From DAORHV01 sp964513925 (lineage in GTDB: Bacteria; Patescibacteriota; Gracilibacteria; Peribacterales; Peribacteraceae): a stretch of DNA of 64,000 nucleotides. The stretch lies in assembly GCA_964513925.1 (NCBI GenBank), contig CAZENR010000004.1:38268-102267 (forward strand). The letters run 5' to 3'. The notes beneath the pieces were generated by a model that searched no databases, had not been told where the DNA came from, and was given only the letters and a program-made list of their open reading frames with translations. Position 1 is the first letter of the stretch; every line of letters begins with the position of its first letter. The translations under genes were made by a program, and so were the position numbers. Positions 34,718 to 43,106 of the stretch are shown here, piece by piece.

Positions 34718-35125
34718 ATGACTACCACTCCTACATCGTCAACGAATCAGATGCGCATGCTCTGGCAGGCATTGCTATTTGCTCCTCCCATGTATGCCGT
34801 AGTTGCTGTGCTTATCCACTACTTCAATCCCACATTTATACATCCGTTTTCCGGAGAGGTAGGTAGGACGATGTTCTATGTTCTACTCCCAGTAACAATT
34901 GCGCTTGCGGTCACAGCAAAGCATTTCACTGCGTTGATACTGAGCAAGCGCCCTGAGAATGTCACTGCACCACAGAAGCAAGCGCGCTTCATCCTGGAAT
35001 GTGTCTATATAGAAGCTGGGGCCATACTCGGATTGGTGCTTTTTCTAGCGAGCGGACTGCTTGCAGAAGGGTTTTTGCTCATGGCAATAGCATGGTCCGG
35101 ACTTTGGCTCCATAAACCAGAATGA
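34718..35125 (+). CDS. Small four-helix membrane protein, unknown
   Basis: 135 aa with a short Thr/Ser-rich N-terminus and four predicted transmembrane helices (about 17-36, 51-70, 90-110 and 112-130) separated by short loops. No family is recognised and no conserved charged motif stands out. It stands alone between the LOG gene (divergent) and the tRNA-Trp/topA unit on the other strand. A TATACG box about 40 nt upstream could be its promoter, so this would be a gene with a short leader. Confidence 0.5.
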   Translation: MTTTPTSSTNQMRMLWQALLFAPPMYAVVAVLIHYFNPTFIHPFSGEVGRTMFYVLLPVTIALAVTAKHFTALILSKRPENVTAPQKQARFILECVYIEAGAILGLVLFLASGLLAEGFLLMAIAWSGLWLHKPE

Positions 35126-35236
35126 AGAATAGAGGCTGCAATATCGCCAAGCGTGTGCATGCACATCGAAAAATGGCCTTCGATAAAGCCGCGGGCGGCA
35201 ATTGAAGCTAAGCGCCTCACTACACGGCGAGCAAAC

Positions 35237-35312
35237 TGGCAGGCGCTGTAGGGATCGAACCTACGACCTTCGGTTTTGGAGACCGACGCTCTACCAACTG
35301 AGCTAAGCGCCT
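35237..35312 (-). tRNA. tRNA-Trp (CCA anticodon)
   Basis: Full cloverleaf on the minus strand: acceptor AGGCGCT/AGCGCCT, D-arm GCTCAGTTGGTAGAGC, anticodon loop CTCCAAA (CCA, Trp), T-arm with GGTTCGATCC, discriminator G and an encoded 3' CCA. 76 nt. It lies 40 nt downstream of topA on the same strand and may be read through from it. Confidence 0.97.
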
Positions 35313-35352
35313 AGACTCGCCCCGGCATTGTACGGAAAACGCATGCCAAGAG

Positions 35353-37722
35353 CTACGCTTTCTTCTTCCAGCCGCCGCGGCCTTTCCACTTGCTGGGGCC
35401 TGCCTCGCGCTTCTTCTTGAGCATCTCTATGGCCAGCTCGGCGGTAACCGCATCCACAGTGAGCTTCTTGCCCAGCGATACGTTGGTCTTGCCGTCGGTG
35501 ATGTAGGGGCCGAACCGGCCGTCCTTAATTTTAATCTCACCCTTGGATTCCGGATCCATGCCCAGCGTCTTTAACGGAGCAGCGTTCTTTTTTGCGCTTG
35601 CGGTAGCCAGAATGGTTTGCGCCATGGCCACATCCACATCGAACGGGTGTATGTCTTTGCCAATGGACGCAGTCACGGTATCGGCCTTGAGGTACGGGCC
35701 GAAGCGGCCTAAGTGCAATTCGATCGGGTTGCCAGCAGCGTCTTTGCCCAGCGTTCGTGGGAAGCTGAGCAGTGCCTGCGCCTGTTCAAATGTCACGGTG
35801 TCTGCGTGCATGCCAGGCAGCAGCGACACGGCGCGCGGCTTGGCCTTCTTGCCCTTCTCCTTGTCCCATAAGCCTAGTTGTACGTAGGCGCCAAAGCGTC
35901 CGGTGCGCACGACAATCGGCAGTTTTGTCTCCGCATCGGTGCCAAGCTCGCGGTCTTTCATTACGCTCTCCTTGCTGATCTCGGTAGTCTTCTTGGCAAC
36001 CAGGCTGGCAAACGGGCCATAGAACGATTCCATCAGCGACACCCACTCCTTGTTCCCCTCGGCGATTTCGTCGAGCCAGCCTTCCATCTTTGCGGTAAAG
36101 CTTAAGTCCACGATGTCGGTGAAATGCTCGGCAAGCAGATCCGTCACGGTAAAGGCAATATCCTCCGGAATCAGTTGCTTACCTTCTTTCCGGATGTAGC
36201 CGCGCTGCTGAATGGTGGAGATGGTCGGAGCGTAGGTGCTGGGGCGACCGATGCCTTCTTCTTCCAACTTCTTCACCAAACTTGCTTCCGTGTAGCGTGG
36301 TGGCGGCTTGGTGAAGTGCTGTTCGGGCAGCAGTTCCTGGCATTGCAATGCTTCGCCCTCGGCAAGCGGCGGCAGGAACTTTTCGCCATCCATTTCTTCC
36401 GCTTCCTTGTCTTTGGTCAGCTGGTCTTCATCCTTGTCCTCGAAGTACACGCGCAAGAAGCCGTCGAAGGTGACGGTCTGGCCCGTGGCACGGAACGTGT
36501 AGGCGTGTTTTACGCCCTTGGCGGCAATATCTGCGCCTACGCGCTTAATCTCCGCGGTGGCCATTTGAGTGGCCATGGTGCGGTTCCAAATGAGGGTGTA
36601 GAGCTTCAGCTGCTGCTCGTCCAACGCGCCGGCAACGGACTGCGGCGTGCGATTCATTTCGGTCGGACGGATTGCTTCGTGCGCTTCCTGCGCACCCTTG
36701 GATTTGTTCTTGTACGTACGGGGCGTTGCCAGCACGTACTCGCGACCGTACAAGTGCTCGACGGTTGCTTTTGCATCATCCAGCGCTTTCTGGCTTAGGT
36801 TGACCGAGTCTGTACGCATGTAAGTAATAAGACCGGTGGTGCCAATCCCCTTACCCAGGTTCACACCTTCGTACAACTGCTGCGCCACCACCATAGTCTG
36901 CTTCACCGAAAAGCCCAGCTTGCGGCCGGCTTCCTGCTGCAGGGTAGATGTCGTGAACGGCGGCGGGGGAGTTTTCTTTAGCTCCTTCGTTTCCACTTTC
37001 TGTACTGCGTACTCGGCATGCTGCAGGTCGGTGGTTACGGCATCAGCTTCCTGCTGCGAACCTGGCACGAACTTCTCACCGTCTTTTTCCTTGAATTGCG
37101 CAACGAATTCTTCGCCGCTCTGCTTTTTCATGTTGGCATCCAGGCTCCAGTATTCCACCGGCTTGAAGGCCTTAATTTCACGCTCGCGGTCCACAATTAC
37201 GCGCACGGCAACCGACTGCACGCGGCCCGCGGAGAGGCCGCGGTACACCTTCTTCCACAAGAATGGCGACAGCGTGTAACCCACCAGGCGGTCCAACACG
37301 CGGCGCGCTTGCTGCGCGTGCACCAACTGCATGTTGATGGTGCGCGGGTTGTCCACTGCATGGCGAATGGCGCTCTCGGTGATTTCGTGGAACACGATGC
37401 GCTTTACCCCCTCAGGATTTTTCACCTTCAATGCCGACAGTAGGTGCCAACCAATTGCCTCTCCCTCGCGGTCCTCATCAGTCGCGATCAGGATGTCGTC
37501 AGCTTCTTTCAGTGCTGCCTTCAGGTTTTTTACGGTTGCAGCCTTTTCCTTCGGAACGACATACGAAGGCTCGAATCCGTGCTCCACATCGATGCCCAAT
37601 TCTTTCTTGGGGAGATCGCGAATGTGGCCCATGCTGGATTCCACAATGTACTCCTTTCCAAGGAACTTTTTGATGGTTTTGGCCTTGGTCGGGCTTTCTA
37701 CAATAACAAGGTGAGTCGGCAT
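35353..37722 (-). CDS. topA: DNA topoisomerase I
   Basis: A 789-aa type IA topoisomerase that relaxes negative supercoils. Toprim domain at the N-terminus (VIVESPTKAKT with the catalytic Glu; ATDEDREGEAIGWH with the acidic DxDxE cluster), LSAGRVQSVAVR, and the active-site Tyr in TGLITYMRTDS. After the core, the C-terminus lacks Cys4 zinc ribbons and instead has Topo_C_Rpt-type repeats (GRFGAYVQLG, GRFGPYLKAD, GRFGPYITDG) and a basic tail. The start at MPTHLVIVESP follows the family; the longer frame adds MLLS. It is divergent from the gene at 37839. Confidence 0.96.
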   Translation of the reverse strand: MPTHLVIVESPTKAKTIKKFLGKEYIVESSMGHIRDLPKKELGIDVEHGFEPSYVVPKEKAATVKNLKAALKEADDILIATDEDREGEAIGWHLLSALKVKNPEGVKRIVFHEITESAIRHAVDNPRTINMQLVHAQQARRVLDRLVGYTLSPFLWKKVYRGLSAGRVQSVAVRVIVDREREIKAFKPVEYWSLDANMKKQSGEEFVAQFKEKDGEKFVPGSQQEADAVTTDLQHAEYAVQKVETKELKKTPPPPFTTSTLQQEAGRKLGFSVKQTMVVAQQLYEGVNLGKGIGTTGLITYMRTDSVNLSQKALDDAKATVEHLYGREYVLATPRTYKNKSKGAQEAHEAIRPTEMNRTPQSVAGALDEQQLKLYTLIWNRTMATQMATAEIKRVGADIAAKGVKHAYTFRATGQTVTFDGFLRVYFEDKDEDQLTKDKEAEEMDGEKFLPPLAEGEALQCQELLPEQHFTKPPPRYTEASLVKKLEEEGIGRPSTYAPTISTIQQRGYIRKEGKQLIPEDIAFTVTDLLAEHFTDIVDLSFTAKMEGWLDEIAEGNKEWVSLMESFYGPFASLVAKKTTEISKESVMKDRELGTDAETKLPIVVRTGRFGAYVQLGLWDKEKGKKAKPRAVSLLPGMHADTVTFEQAQALLSFPRTLGKDAAGNPIELHLGRFGPYLKADTVTASIGKDIHPFDVDVAMAQTILATASAKKNAAPLKTLGMDPESKGEIKIKDGRFGPYITDGKTNVSLGKKLTVDAVTAELAIEMLKKKREAGPSKWKGRGGWKKKA

Positions 37723-37823
37723 ACTGAGCAGCAAGGGTCTTTCATCGCCGCGTTCTTGTCAAGCAGGGCGTGCGTAATCGCATCTGCATGCGGTCGCAGA
37801 TCGTCTTTTGGCACACAATGTGG

Positions 37824-37838
37824 TATACTATTCCCAAT
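37824..37838 (+). promoter_or_regulatory. Extended -10 promoter
   Basis: TGTGGTATACT (box 37824-37829) lies 9 nt before ATG 37839. The leader would be only a few nucleotides. Confidence 0.5.
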
Positions 37839-38666
37839 ATGCGTCCTGGCCCCTCTGCGGAAACCCCGCGCGAACAACCCGAAGTCGCACCCGATGCCGG
37901 TGCGGACTCCACAACCACCATGCTTGAAAAGCTCAAGCAGGACATCATCGCCCTTCCGGTAAAGGAGGACGATTTGCCGGGGGTGCAGGTTCCCTCGGGA
38001 CTGGATCGCAAGGAAGTCCTGCGCCAGGAGGTGAACAAGATGTACAACGAAATCGAGCGCAAGATCGGCTTGGCCGTGGAAAGCGGCGCGCTCACCAAGG
38101 ACGATGCCAAGCACATGGAGCGTTTCCTGGAGCAAAAGCGTGAGGCGCTTGCAAAGCACGATCCGTACTTCGAGGCATCTACCCGCGATAACGTCATTTC
38201 GCGCAGCGTGGGTTACCTGCGTGCCTATGCCGAGAACAAGGCAAAGGAAGGAACGCTCATTACCAATGCGGTCGACGGCGCCGGAAACTTTGCCACCTGG
38301 AGCGGCTTGTCCCATTCGCTTGGTGCGGCCACTACCGCAGCGTTGACCAAAGCATCCTTGGGTGCCGCGGCAGGACCGGCGGGCATTGTCGCCGGCGTTG
38401 TCGGAGGTATTGGCGGTTCGGTGGTTCTAGAAAAGTTGGCCGGCGGATTGGAGCGCGTCGGCATTCCGCGCAAGGTTGGCGGACTCATTGCCAAGGCAGG
38501 TGCCATTGCCGCAATTGCGGCACTCTCCCCTGCGTCGCTGCCCATCATGGGTTCGTCGGCATTGGTGGGCCTGGTGATGTACGGTGCCAACCGCGCCATT
38601 CAAAAAGCGAACGAGGAGCAGCGAAAAAAGCAGGCGTTGTCCGCAATGGGAGCATCTGTGGCGTAG
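37839..38666 (+). CDS. Glycine-rich membrane protein, unknown
   Basis: 275 aa. The N-terminal half is soluble, acidic and helical/coiled-coil (TTMLEKLKQDI to EQKREALAKHDPYF); the C-terminal half contains two or three Gly/Ala-rich hydrophobic segments (ATTAALTKASLGAAAGPAGIVAGVVGGIGGSVVL; KAGAIAAIAALSPASLPIMGSSALVGLVMYG) and ends basic. No family is recognised; the layout recalls glycine-zipper membrane proteins. The frame extends 23 codons upstream, but the -10 box and the composition place the start at MRPGPSAE. Confidence 0.6.
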   Translation: MRPGPSAETPREQPEVAPDAGADSTTTMLEKLKQDIIALPVKEDDLPGVQVPSGLDRKEVLRQEVNKMYNEIERKIGLAVESGALTKDDAKHMERFLEQKREALAKHDPYFEASTRDNVISRSVGYLRAYAENKAKEGTLITNAVDGAGNFATWSGLSHSLGAATTAALTKASLGAAAGPAGIVAGVVGGIGGSVVLEKLAGGLERVGIPRKVGGLIAKAGAIAAIAALSPASLPIMGSSALVGLVMYGANRAIQKANEEQRKKQALSAMGASVA

Positions 38667-38779
38667 CAATTTTGGCACTCTTCGCTTCCTGTTTTTGTCC
38701 AGTGAAACGCTACTAAACCGTAGACTGTAGCCATTTTTCACACAAAACGTCATTGTTTCGCCTAACGTGCAAGTGCATG

Positions 38780-38851
38780 TTTTTTGGCTTAAATAAGCCA
38801 AGTTGGCTTGTGAATCACGTTTTTTTGAGCATTTCAAGTCTTTTTTGGCTT
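38780..38851. repeat. Small palindrome with T tract, copy 2, plus half-site
   Basis: TTTTTT (38780-38785) followed by GGCTTAAATAAGCC (38786-38799), and a half-site TTTTTTGGCTT at 38841-38851 overlapping the -35 box of the HU promoter. The full copy is related to those at 26183 and 63138. Confidence 0.6.
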
Positions 38852-38877
38852 GCCGACGCGGTTTGTGATCCTACAAT
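38850..38877 (+). promoter_or_regulatory. Promoter of the HU gene
   Basis: TTGCCG (38850-38855), 16 nt, TACAAT (38872-38877), leader of about 25 nt to ATG 38910. There is no Shine-Dalgarno; the leader is pyrimidine-rich. Confidence 0.6.
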
Positions 38878-38909
38878 TACAACATCTTACTTTCTCCCCC
38901 AAGATTCTC

Positions 38910-39185
38910 ATGTCCAAGCAGGATCTGATTGCCGCCATTGCGGACGCTTCCGGCGTCACCAAGCGCGCTGCATCCGACGCCCTCGAGGCGCTCATCTCCA
39001 CCGTGACCAAGGAGCTCAAGAAGGGTCACAGCGTCACCATCACGGGCTTCGGCACGTTCCGCGTAAGCAAGCGCCAGGCTCGCATGGGTGTGAACCCACG
39101 CAACCCGTCCCAGAAGATCAGCATCCCGGCTATGAAGGTTCCTTCCTTCAAGGCTGGCAAGACGCTGAAGGACGCCGTTCGCTAA
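38910..39185 (+). CDS. HU-family DNA-binding protein
   Basis: A 91-aa histone-like HU protein that dimerises and bends DNA in the nucleoid. It shows MSKQDLIAAIADASGVTKRAA, the GFGTFRVSKR turn into the DNA-binding beta arm, and the RNPSQKISIPA arm sequence with the intercalating proline. It has its own promoter and a strong terminator, so it is a single-gene unit. Start MSK by family alignment; the frame extends 20 codons upstream without support. HU versus IHF cannot be told from one subunit, but the arm and length favour HU. Confidence 0.95.
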   Translation: MSKQDLIAAIADASGVTKRAASDALEALISTVTKELKKGHSVTITGFGTFRVSKRQARMGVNPRNPSQKISIPAMKVPSFKAGKTLKDAVR

Positions 39186-39216
39186 TTGCATTCGTCTTTC
39201 TAACGCAACACGAATC

Positions 39217-39241
39217 ATCCCGCCGTAAGGCGGGATTTTTC
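39217..39241 (+). terminator. Intrinsic terminator of the HU gene
   Basis: ATCCCGCC (39217-39224), GTAA loop, GGCGGGAT (39229-39236), then a T run to 39241. Confidence 0.92.
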
Positions 39242-39247
39242 GAAATG

Positions 39248-39277
39248 CACGAGGAAAACCAATTGGTTTTCCTCGTG
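39248..39277. repeat. 30-bp perfect palindrome
   Basis: Arms of 15 nt with no loop, centred on AATT at about 39262/39263, 7 nt after the HU terminator and about 120 nt before the KH/R3H gene. It could be an operator or a cruciform. Confidence 0.85.
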
Positions 39278-39386
39278 GGCTCCTTTTCTTTCAATGGTGC
39301 GCTCAGCCCGGAGCAAGTCCGTGCTTTGCGCAGGCCTTTTTATTCCGCCCCGGCGCTCTACAGTTTTCATTTTTGGTCTTCCGCGC

Positions 39387-39399
39387 TATCATCCCGGCG
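39387..39399 (+). promoter_or_regulatory. Near-leaderless promoter of the Jag-like gene
   Basis: TATCAT (39387-39392), 7 nt, then ATG at 39400. Confidence 0.45.
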
Positions 39400-39939
39400 A
39401 TGGATCAACTGATTATCGACACCTTAGGCACACTCCTCAAGCTTGTGGGGATTCCGTTCACGGGCATTACCGTAAAGCAGGAGGGCGATGTGTTGCGCGT
39501 AGACGTTCTTTGTCCCGAGGCGAGCCGTCTTATTGGCTGGCATGGCGAGACGCTGAATTCCGTACAGCATCTGCTCAAGTCCGTCATCCGCTCCATGAAG
39601 AAGCTGGAGAAGGCGCCGTTTATTGTCATGGATGTCGACGGCTACCGCCTGATGCAAGAAGACAAGGTGCGCAAAATCGCAGAATCCAAGGCGGATTTCG
39701 TACGCCGCACGGGCGCACGCGTCACACTGTCTCCCATGAGTCCGTACTTCCGCCGCATCGTGCACATGCATGTTGCAAACACGCCTGCGCTGGCAGACAT
39801 GGCCACCGAGAGCATCGGCGAAGGCGACTACCGCCAGGTTGTCATCCGCCTCAAGGAAGACAAGAACATCATTGGCGGCGGCGAGCTATCCCCCGTCATG
39901 GCCGACGCGCCGGATGGGTTGGAGAATTTGGATATTTAG
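39400..39939 (+). CDS. Jag/KhpB-like KH-R3H RNA-binding protein
   Basis: 179 aa. A KH domain (LIGWHGETLNSVQHLLKSVI, the GxxG-type loop as IGWHGE) is followed by an R3H domain with the R-x3-H-like element MSPYFRRIVHMHVAN. This is the architecture of Jag/KhpB (SpoIIIJ-associated protein), an RNA-binding regulator of cell elongation. The N-terminal Jag_N domain is missing, as in shorter homologues. Usually jag follows yidC; here yidC is 6.3 kb away with rnpA. The start follows a -10 box 7 nt upstream. Confidence 0.85.
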   Translation: MDQLIIDTLGTLLKLVGIPFTGITVKQEGDVLRVDVLCPEASRLIGWHGETLNSVQHLLKSVIRSMKKLEKAPFIVMDVDGYRLMQEDKVRKIAESKADFVRRTGARVTLSPMSPYFRRIVHMHVANTPALADMATESIGEGDYRQVVIRLKEDKNIIGGGELSPVMADAPDGLENLDI

Positions 39940-40030
39940 GACTCCCTGATTCCAGGGATTCCAAGACTCCTGTGTATTGAACAGGCTTGTATGCAGACAT
40001 GGGAGTCCAGGGACTCTTGGAGTCATCGGC
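39940..40030. repeat. GGAnTCC-rich inverted repeats between convergent genes
   Basis: GGACTCCC (39939-39946) pairs with GGGAGTCC (40001-40008), and CCAAGACTCC with a near match at 40011-40021. Similar GGAATCC/GGAGTCC words recur at 240-257 and 56575-56602. Possibly a bidirectional transcription stop or a small dispersed repeat. Confidence 0.4.
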
Positions 40031-40033
40031 GCC

Positions 40034-41131
40034 CTACTTCTGCAACTTCCTCAATTGCTCGTACAGGTGCTTTTCCTCTTTGCCGAGCTTGGTCGGCATC
40101 CGCACGCTTACCGTGACATAGTGATCGCCGTGACGGCTGGTATTGAGTACCGGCATTCCCTTGGCCTTTAAACGCAGCACTTGGTTTGGCTGCGTACCGG
40201 CAGGCACGGACACGGAGGATTTGCCATGCACCGTCTCGATATCGATCGTCGCCCCCAACACTGCATCCGCCACCGAAATTTCCATACTGCTGCGGATATC
40301 GTCGCCATCGCGTTCAAACCGTTCATCACGCTCTACACGCATGCGGACGAATAAGTTGCCTGCGGCCGCGCCGTTGCGACCGGCTTCGCCCTCGCCAGTC
40401 AGGCGAAGCGACTGGCCATCGTCTATGCCTGCAGGAATGCGGATCTTTACAGTCTTATCACCTTTTCTGCGTCCTTCGCCGTTGCACTTCTTGCACGGCT
40501 TCTCCGGCACTTTCCCCGCGCCGTTGCAGGTTCCGCAAATACTCTGCTGCTGAATGGTTCCAAAAATAGATCTTGCCATGCGCGTTACGGTGCCGGCACC
40601 ACTGCACTCGCCGCAGGTTTTCATGCCCGAGCCTTGTTCGCTTCCGCGACCTTCGCATGCGTCACATGGAATCTGGGTGGTAAACGTCACCTCGCGCTCC
40701 GACCCCGTTACCGCATCGGCAAAGGGGATGGTCATACTCATTTCGGTGTCGCGTCCGCTGCCGTCGTCGCGGCGCGCCCTGCGTCCGCCGGCTCCGCCGA
40801 AGAACGTTTCGAATAAGTCGCCAAATCCCTCGAACTGCGATGGGTCGAATCCTTGTCCTTGGAAGCCCGAAAAATCAAACCCTCCGAATCCCCCACCTCC
40901 GCCGAAACCCGCACCATCGGCGCTGCCGAACTGGTCGTACATTTGTTTCTTCTTCGGATCGCTCAAAATTTCGTAGGCTTGGTTTACTTCCTTGAAACGC
41001 TCTTCCTTCTCCTTGTCACCCTTGTGCTTGTCGGGGTGTAGCTCGCGGCTCAATTTTCGGTATGCCTGTTTAATGTCCTGCTCGGAGGCACCGCGTTCCA
41101 CGCCAAGAATCTTGTAGGGGTCTTTCGCCAT
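40034..41131 (-). CDS. dnaJ: Chaperone DnaJ
   Basis: A 365-aa Hsp40 co-chaperone that stimulates DnaK ATPase and delivers unfolded substrates. J domain with HPD (YRKLSRELHPDKHKG), a Gly/Phe-rich linker (FGGGGGFGGFDFSGF), the four CxxCxGxG zinc-finger repeats (CDACEGRG, CGECSGAG, CGTCNGAG, CKKCNGEG) and the C-terminal substrate domain: a complete type I DnaJ. TACACT with TGG extension lies 9 nt before ATG 41131. No dnaK or grpE is in the window. Confidence 0.97.
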   Translation of the reverse strand: MAKDPYKILGVERGASEQDIKQAYRKLSRELHPDKHKGDKEKEERFKEVNQAYEILSDPKKKQMYDQFGSADGAGFGGGGGFGGFDFSGFQGQGFDPSQFEGFGDLFETFFGGAGGRRARRDDGSGRDTEMSMTIPFADAVTGSEREVTFTTQIPCDACEGRGSEQGSGMKTCGECSGAGTVTRMARSIFGTIQQQSICGTCNGAGKVPEKPCKKCNGEGRRKGDKTVKIRIPAGIDDGQSLRLTGEGEAGRNGAAAGNLFVRMRVERDERFERDGDDIRSSMEISVADAVLGATIDIETVHGKSSVSVPAGTQPNQVLRLKAKGMPVLNTSRHGDHYVTVSVRMPTKLGKEEKHLYEQLRKLQK

Positions 41132-41217
41132 GTGTCGCACAGTGTACCAGAGCATGCAACATGGCCACTCCCCGTGCGAAAAGGGGCATGCCCTGCCGTA
41201 CGGGGTGGTAAATATAC

Positions 41218-41252
41218 TTTTCAGAAGGTGAAGTTTCTGGTACACTGGTGCG
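41218..41252 (+). promoter_or_regulatory. Leaderless promoter of the TSP3-repeat gene
   Basis: TTTTCA (41218-41223), 17 nt, TGGTACACT (box 41241-41246), 6 nt, then ATG at 41253. Confidence 0.6.
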
Positions 41253-42359
41253 ATGGCCTCACCGAACCAACAGTACGTCCTGCACGCTCTCAAGTATGCC
41301 ACGATCACCGTGGCGGTCATGGCTGCTACCGTGGCGATTGCCGGCGTTATCAAGAGTCCGGAGAACCTAACCGGGCGCTTGGTGCCGCAGCAGCAGAACG
41401 GCGTCATTCCAACCGTCAACTTCACCAGTGACGATGTAGCCAGGGGGTTCTCGGTTCCGGCGGATACCCACGTCATTTTCACGCTGCCACAGAACGTACG
41501 CATTCCCCGCATTACGTTTTTCAGTCGCAAAGGAGATGCCGCCCGCTACTGGGGTTACTGTTTCACCGGCAACGAATCAAAAAATAAGTCCGCCGGCGCA
41601 ATCGGATCACGAATGTACGATGGAGATTTCTTCTACTCCAAAGGCGAGCGAGATGCGCAAGCAAACCGCCCGAAGCCGGGCGATACCGACTTGCTTGGCA
41701 TTAAGCAGCAGAACGATAGGAATCTACGCGGAGCCGCTCCGCAGGAGCCGAACACCATCGCCGAAATCTTCAACGGCGGCGACACGTGTTACATCATGAG
41801 TTCGGTGGTCTTGGCCGCCGGCTTGGATGTAGACGGCGACGATTACAACGATAAAGAGGAGCAGATGCTCGGCACGAATCCGTACAACTCCGACACCGAC
41901 GGCGACGGCATTCCCGATGGTACCGAGGCGTATTTCTCCAAGACCAATCCCCTTGTTGCCGATACCGACCACGACAGCCTTAGTGACAGCTGTGAGGACG
42001 TAAACCGCAACGGCAAGCTCGACAAGGGCGAGACTAGCGCGCTCAGCGCCGATACCGATGACGACGGGCTTTGCGACGGCAATGCCGAAGACCCGCGTGC
42101 GGACGGCTGCCCAGAAGAGCACCAGGTACAGTGCACCACGCCGACGTTGGACCCCAATGCGCCAGGTCGCACCTGCCGATCGGTCGTTACCTCTCCGGTA
42201 CACAGCGAGAACCCAAACAAGCTCTGTGGCGGCTGGGACAAGCGCACGTTCGATTCCAAGAAAGGCGAAACCAACCCCACCGACCCCGAAACCTACGACG
42301 GCAAGACCGATTTCCAGGCCAAGTGGGACGCCCTCCAGGCGCAGAATGGCAACCGATAG
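41253..42359 (+). CDS. Membrane-anchored protein with Ca-binding TSP3-type repeats
   Basis: 368 aa. One N-terminal transmembrane anchor (about 13-35), an extracellular domain of about 150 residues (SDDVARGFSVPADTHVIFTLPQ...), then calcium-binding repeats of the thrombospondin type 3/dockerin-like kind: DVDGDDYNDKEEQMLGTNPY, DTDGDGIPDGTE, DTDHDSLSD, DTDDDGLCDG. The C-terminal 100 residues contain paired Cys. Such repeats act as rigid Ca-dependent spacers in surface proteins. Its function is unknown; it precedes two small exported-protein genes with their own promoter. Confidence 0.72.
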   Translation: MASPNQQYVLHALKYATITVAVMAATVAIAGVIKSPENLTGRLVPQQQNGVIPTVNFTSDDVARGFSVPADTHVIFTLPQNVRIPRITFFSRKGDAARYWGYCFTGNESKNKSAGAIGSRMYDGDFFYSKGERDAQANRPKPGDTDLLGIKQQNDRNLRGAAPQEPNTIAEIFNGGDTCYIMSSVVLAAGLDVDGDDYNDKEEQMLGTNPYNSDTDGDGIPDGTEAYFSKTNPLVADTDHDSLSDSCEDVNRNGKLDKGETSALSADTDDDGLCDGNAEDPRADGCPEEHQVQCTTPTLDPNAPGRTCRSVVTSPVHSENPNKLCGGWDKRTFDSKKGETNPTDPETYDGKTDFQAKWDALQAQNGNR

Positions 42360-42364
42360 AGATA

Positions 42365-42393
42365 TTGTCTCTAAACCAAAAAAGTAGTATAAT
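42365..42393 (+). promoter_or_regulatory. Consensus sigma70 promoter
   Basis: TTGTCT (42365-42370), 17 nt, TATAAT (42388-42393), leader of about 20 nt to ATG 42421, AG-rich but without a clear Shine-Dalgarno. Confidence 0.8.
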
Positions 42394-42420
42394 AGACTAG
42401 AAAAGTAAAAAACACATACC

Positions 42421-42957
42421 ATGAAGACAATCAAAATTGCCATCGGGACCCTCACTCTTGTCGCCGTTTGCCAGGCAGCACCGGCGTTTGCATACCTGTC
42501 TCCCGACCAGGTGTTTGGCGGCGCAGGTCTGACGCTTGCCCCTGCTCCTCCAACCATGCGCGAGGGTGCAGACGTGGTCGCTGCTCAACAGCAGCGCTCG
42601 GCTACCCTGCGCAGTGCCGCCCAGGCACAACTGCCGTCGTTGGACGACGAGCCGGTGGACAACTATGTCGCCCCCACGACCAGCACCACCCGCAGCTTGT
42701 TTGATAACAACACCCAGTACGAAATCCGTCAGCAGCGCATTGCCAACCGCAACTCCGGCACGCCCACCATCATCATTACGGGCAATGGCGGCGCTATTAC
42801 CGATGCCAATGGCACCGTGCTGCACAGCGGCGCTCCACGCGTGGCAGATACGGGCCCCGAGCACGTAGCCATGGCAGCCCTTGCACTGGCCTTGCTGGCC
42901 AGCGCAGTCTACCTCTGGCGCCGAGCTTCCGCAGTGCCGGCAATACTCCTCCGGTAA
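42421..42957 (+). CDS. Exported protein with C-terminal TGPE-type sorting tail
   Basis: 178 aa. N-terminal signal peptide (about 1-24, ending PAFA), a Thr/Ala/Gln-rich central region, and a C-terminus reading ADTGPEHVAMAALALAL followed by a hydrophobic stretch and WRRASA. A short TGPE motif, a single hydrophobic helix and a basic end form the tripartite layout of cell-wall or membrane sorting signals. No sortase is in the window. The next small gene starts 5 nt after the stop. Function unknown. Confidence 0.65.
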   Translation: MKTIKIAIGTLTLVAVCQAAPAFAYLSPDQVFGGAGLTLAPAPPTMREGADVVAAQQQRSATLRSAAQAQLPSLDDEPVDNYVAPTTSTTRSLFDNNTQYEIRQQRIANRNSGTPTIIITGNGGAITDANGTVLHSGAPRVADTGPEHVAMAALALALLASAVYLWRRASAVPAILLR

Positions 42958-42961
42958 CGCC

Positions 42962-43099
42962 ATGGATAAAAACGCCTGCATTACGCAGCTCCTGGTAGGC
43001 GCAGTGACGCTCCTCCTTGTCGTGTCCGCGGGCGTGTACGTTTCCAAGCAGGCACATAATTCCGGGCAGCAATTCCACGCTGCGGCAGCCAAGGAATAG
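42962..43099 (+). CDS. Small single-pass membrane protein (45 aa)
   Basis: MDKNACITQLLVGAV, a hydrophobic helix (about 8-27), then a polar tail ending AAAAKE. It begins 5 nt after the sorting-tail protein and is surely co-transcribed. Too short to classify; it may be a partner or membrane anchor for its neighbour. Confidence 0.55.
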   Translation: MDKNACITQLLVGAVTLLLVVSAGVYVSKQAHNSGQQFHAAAAKE

Positions 43100-43106
43100 C
43101 AGGGGA

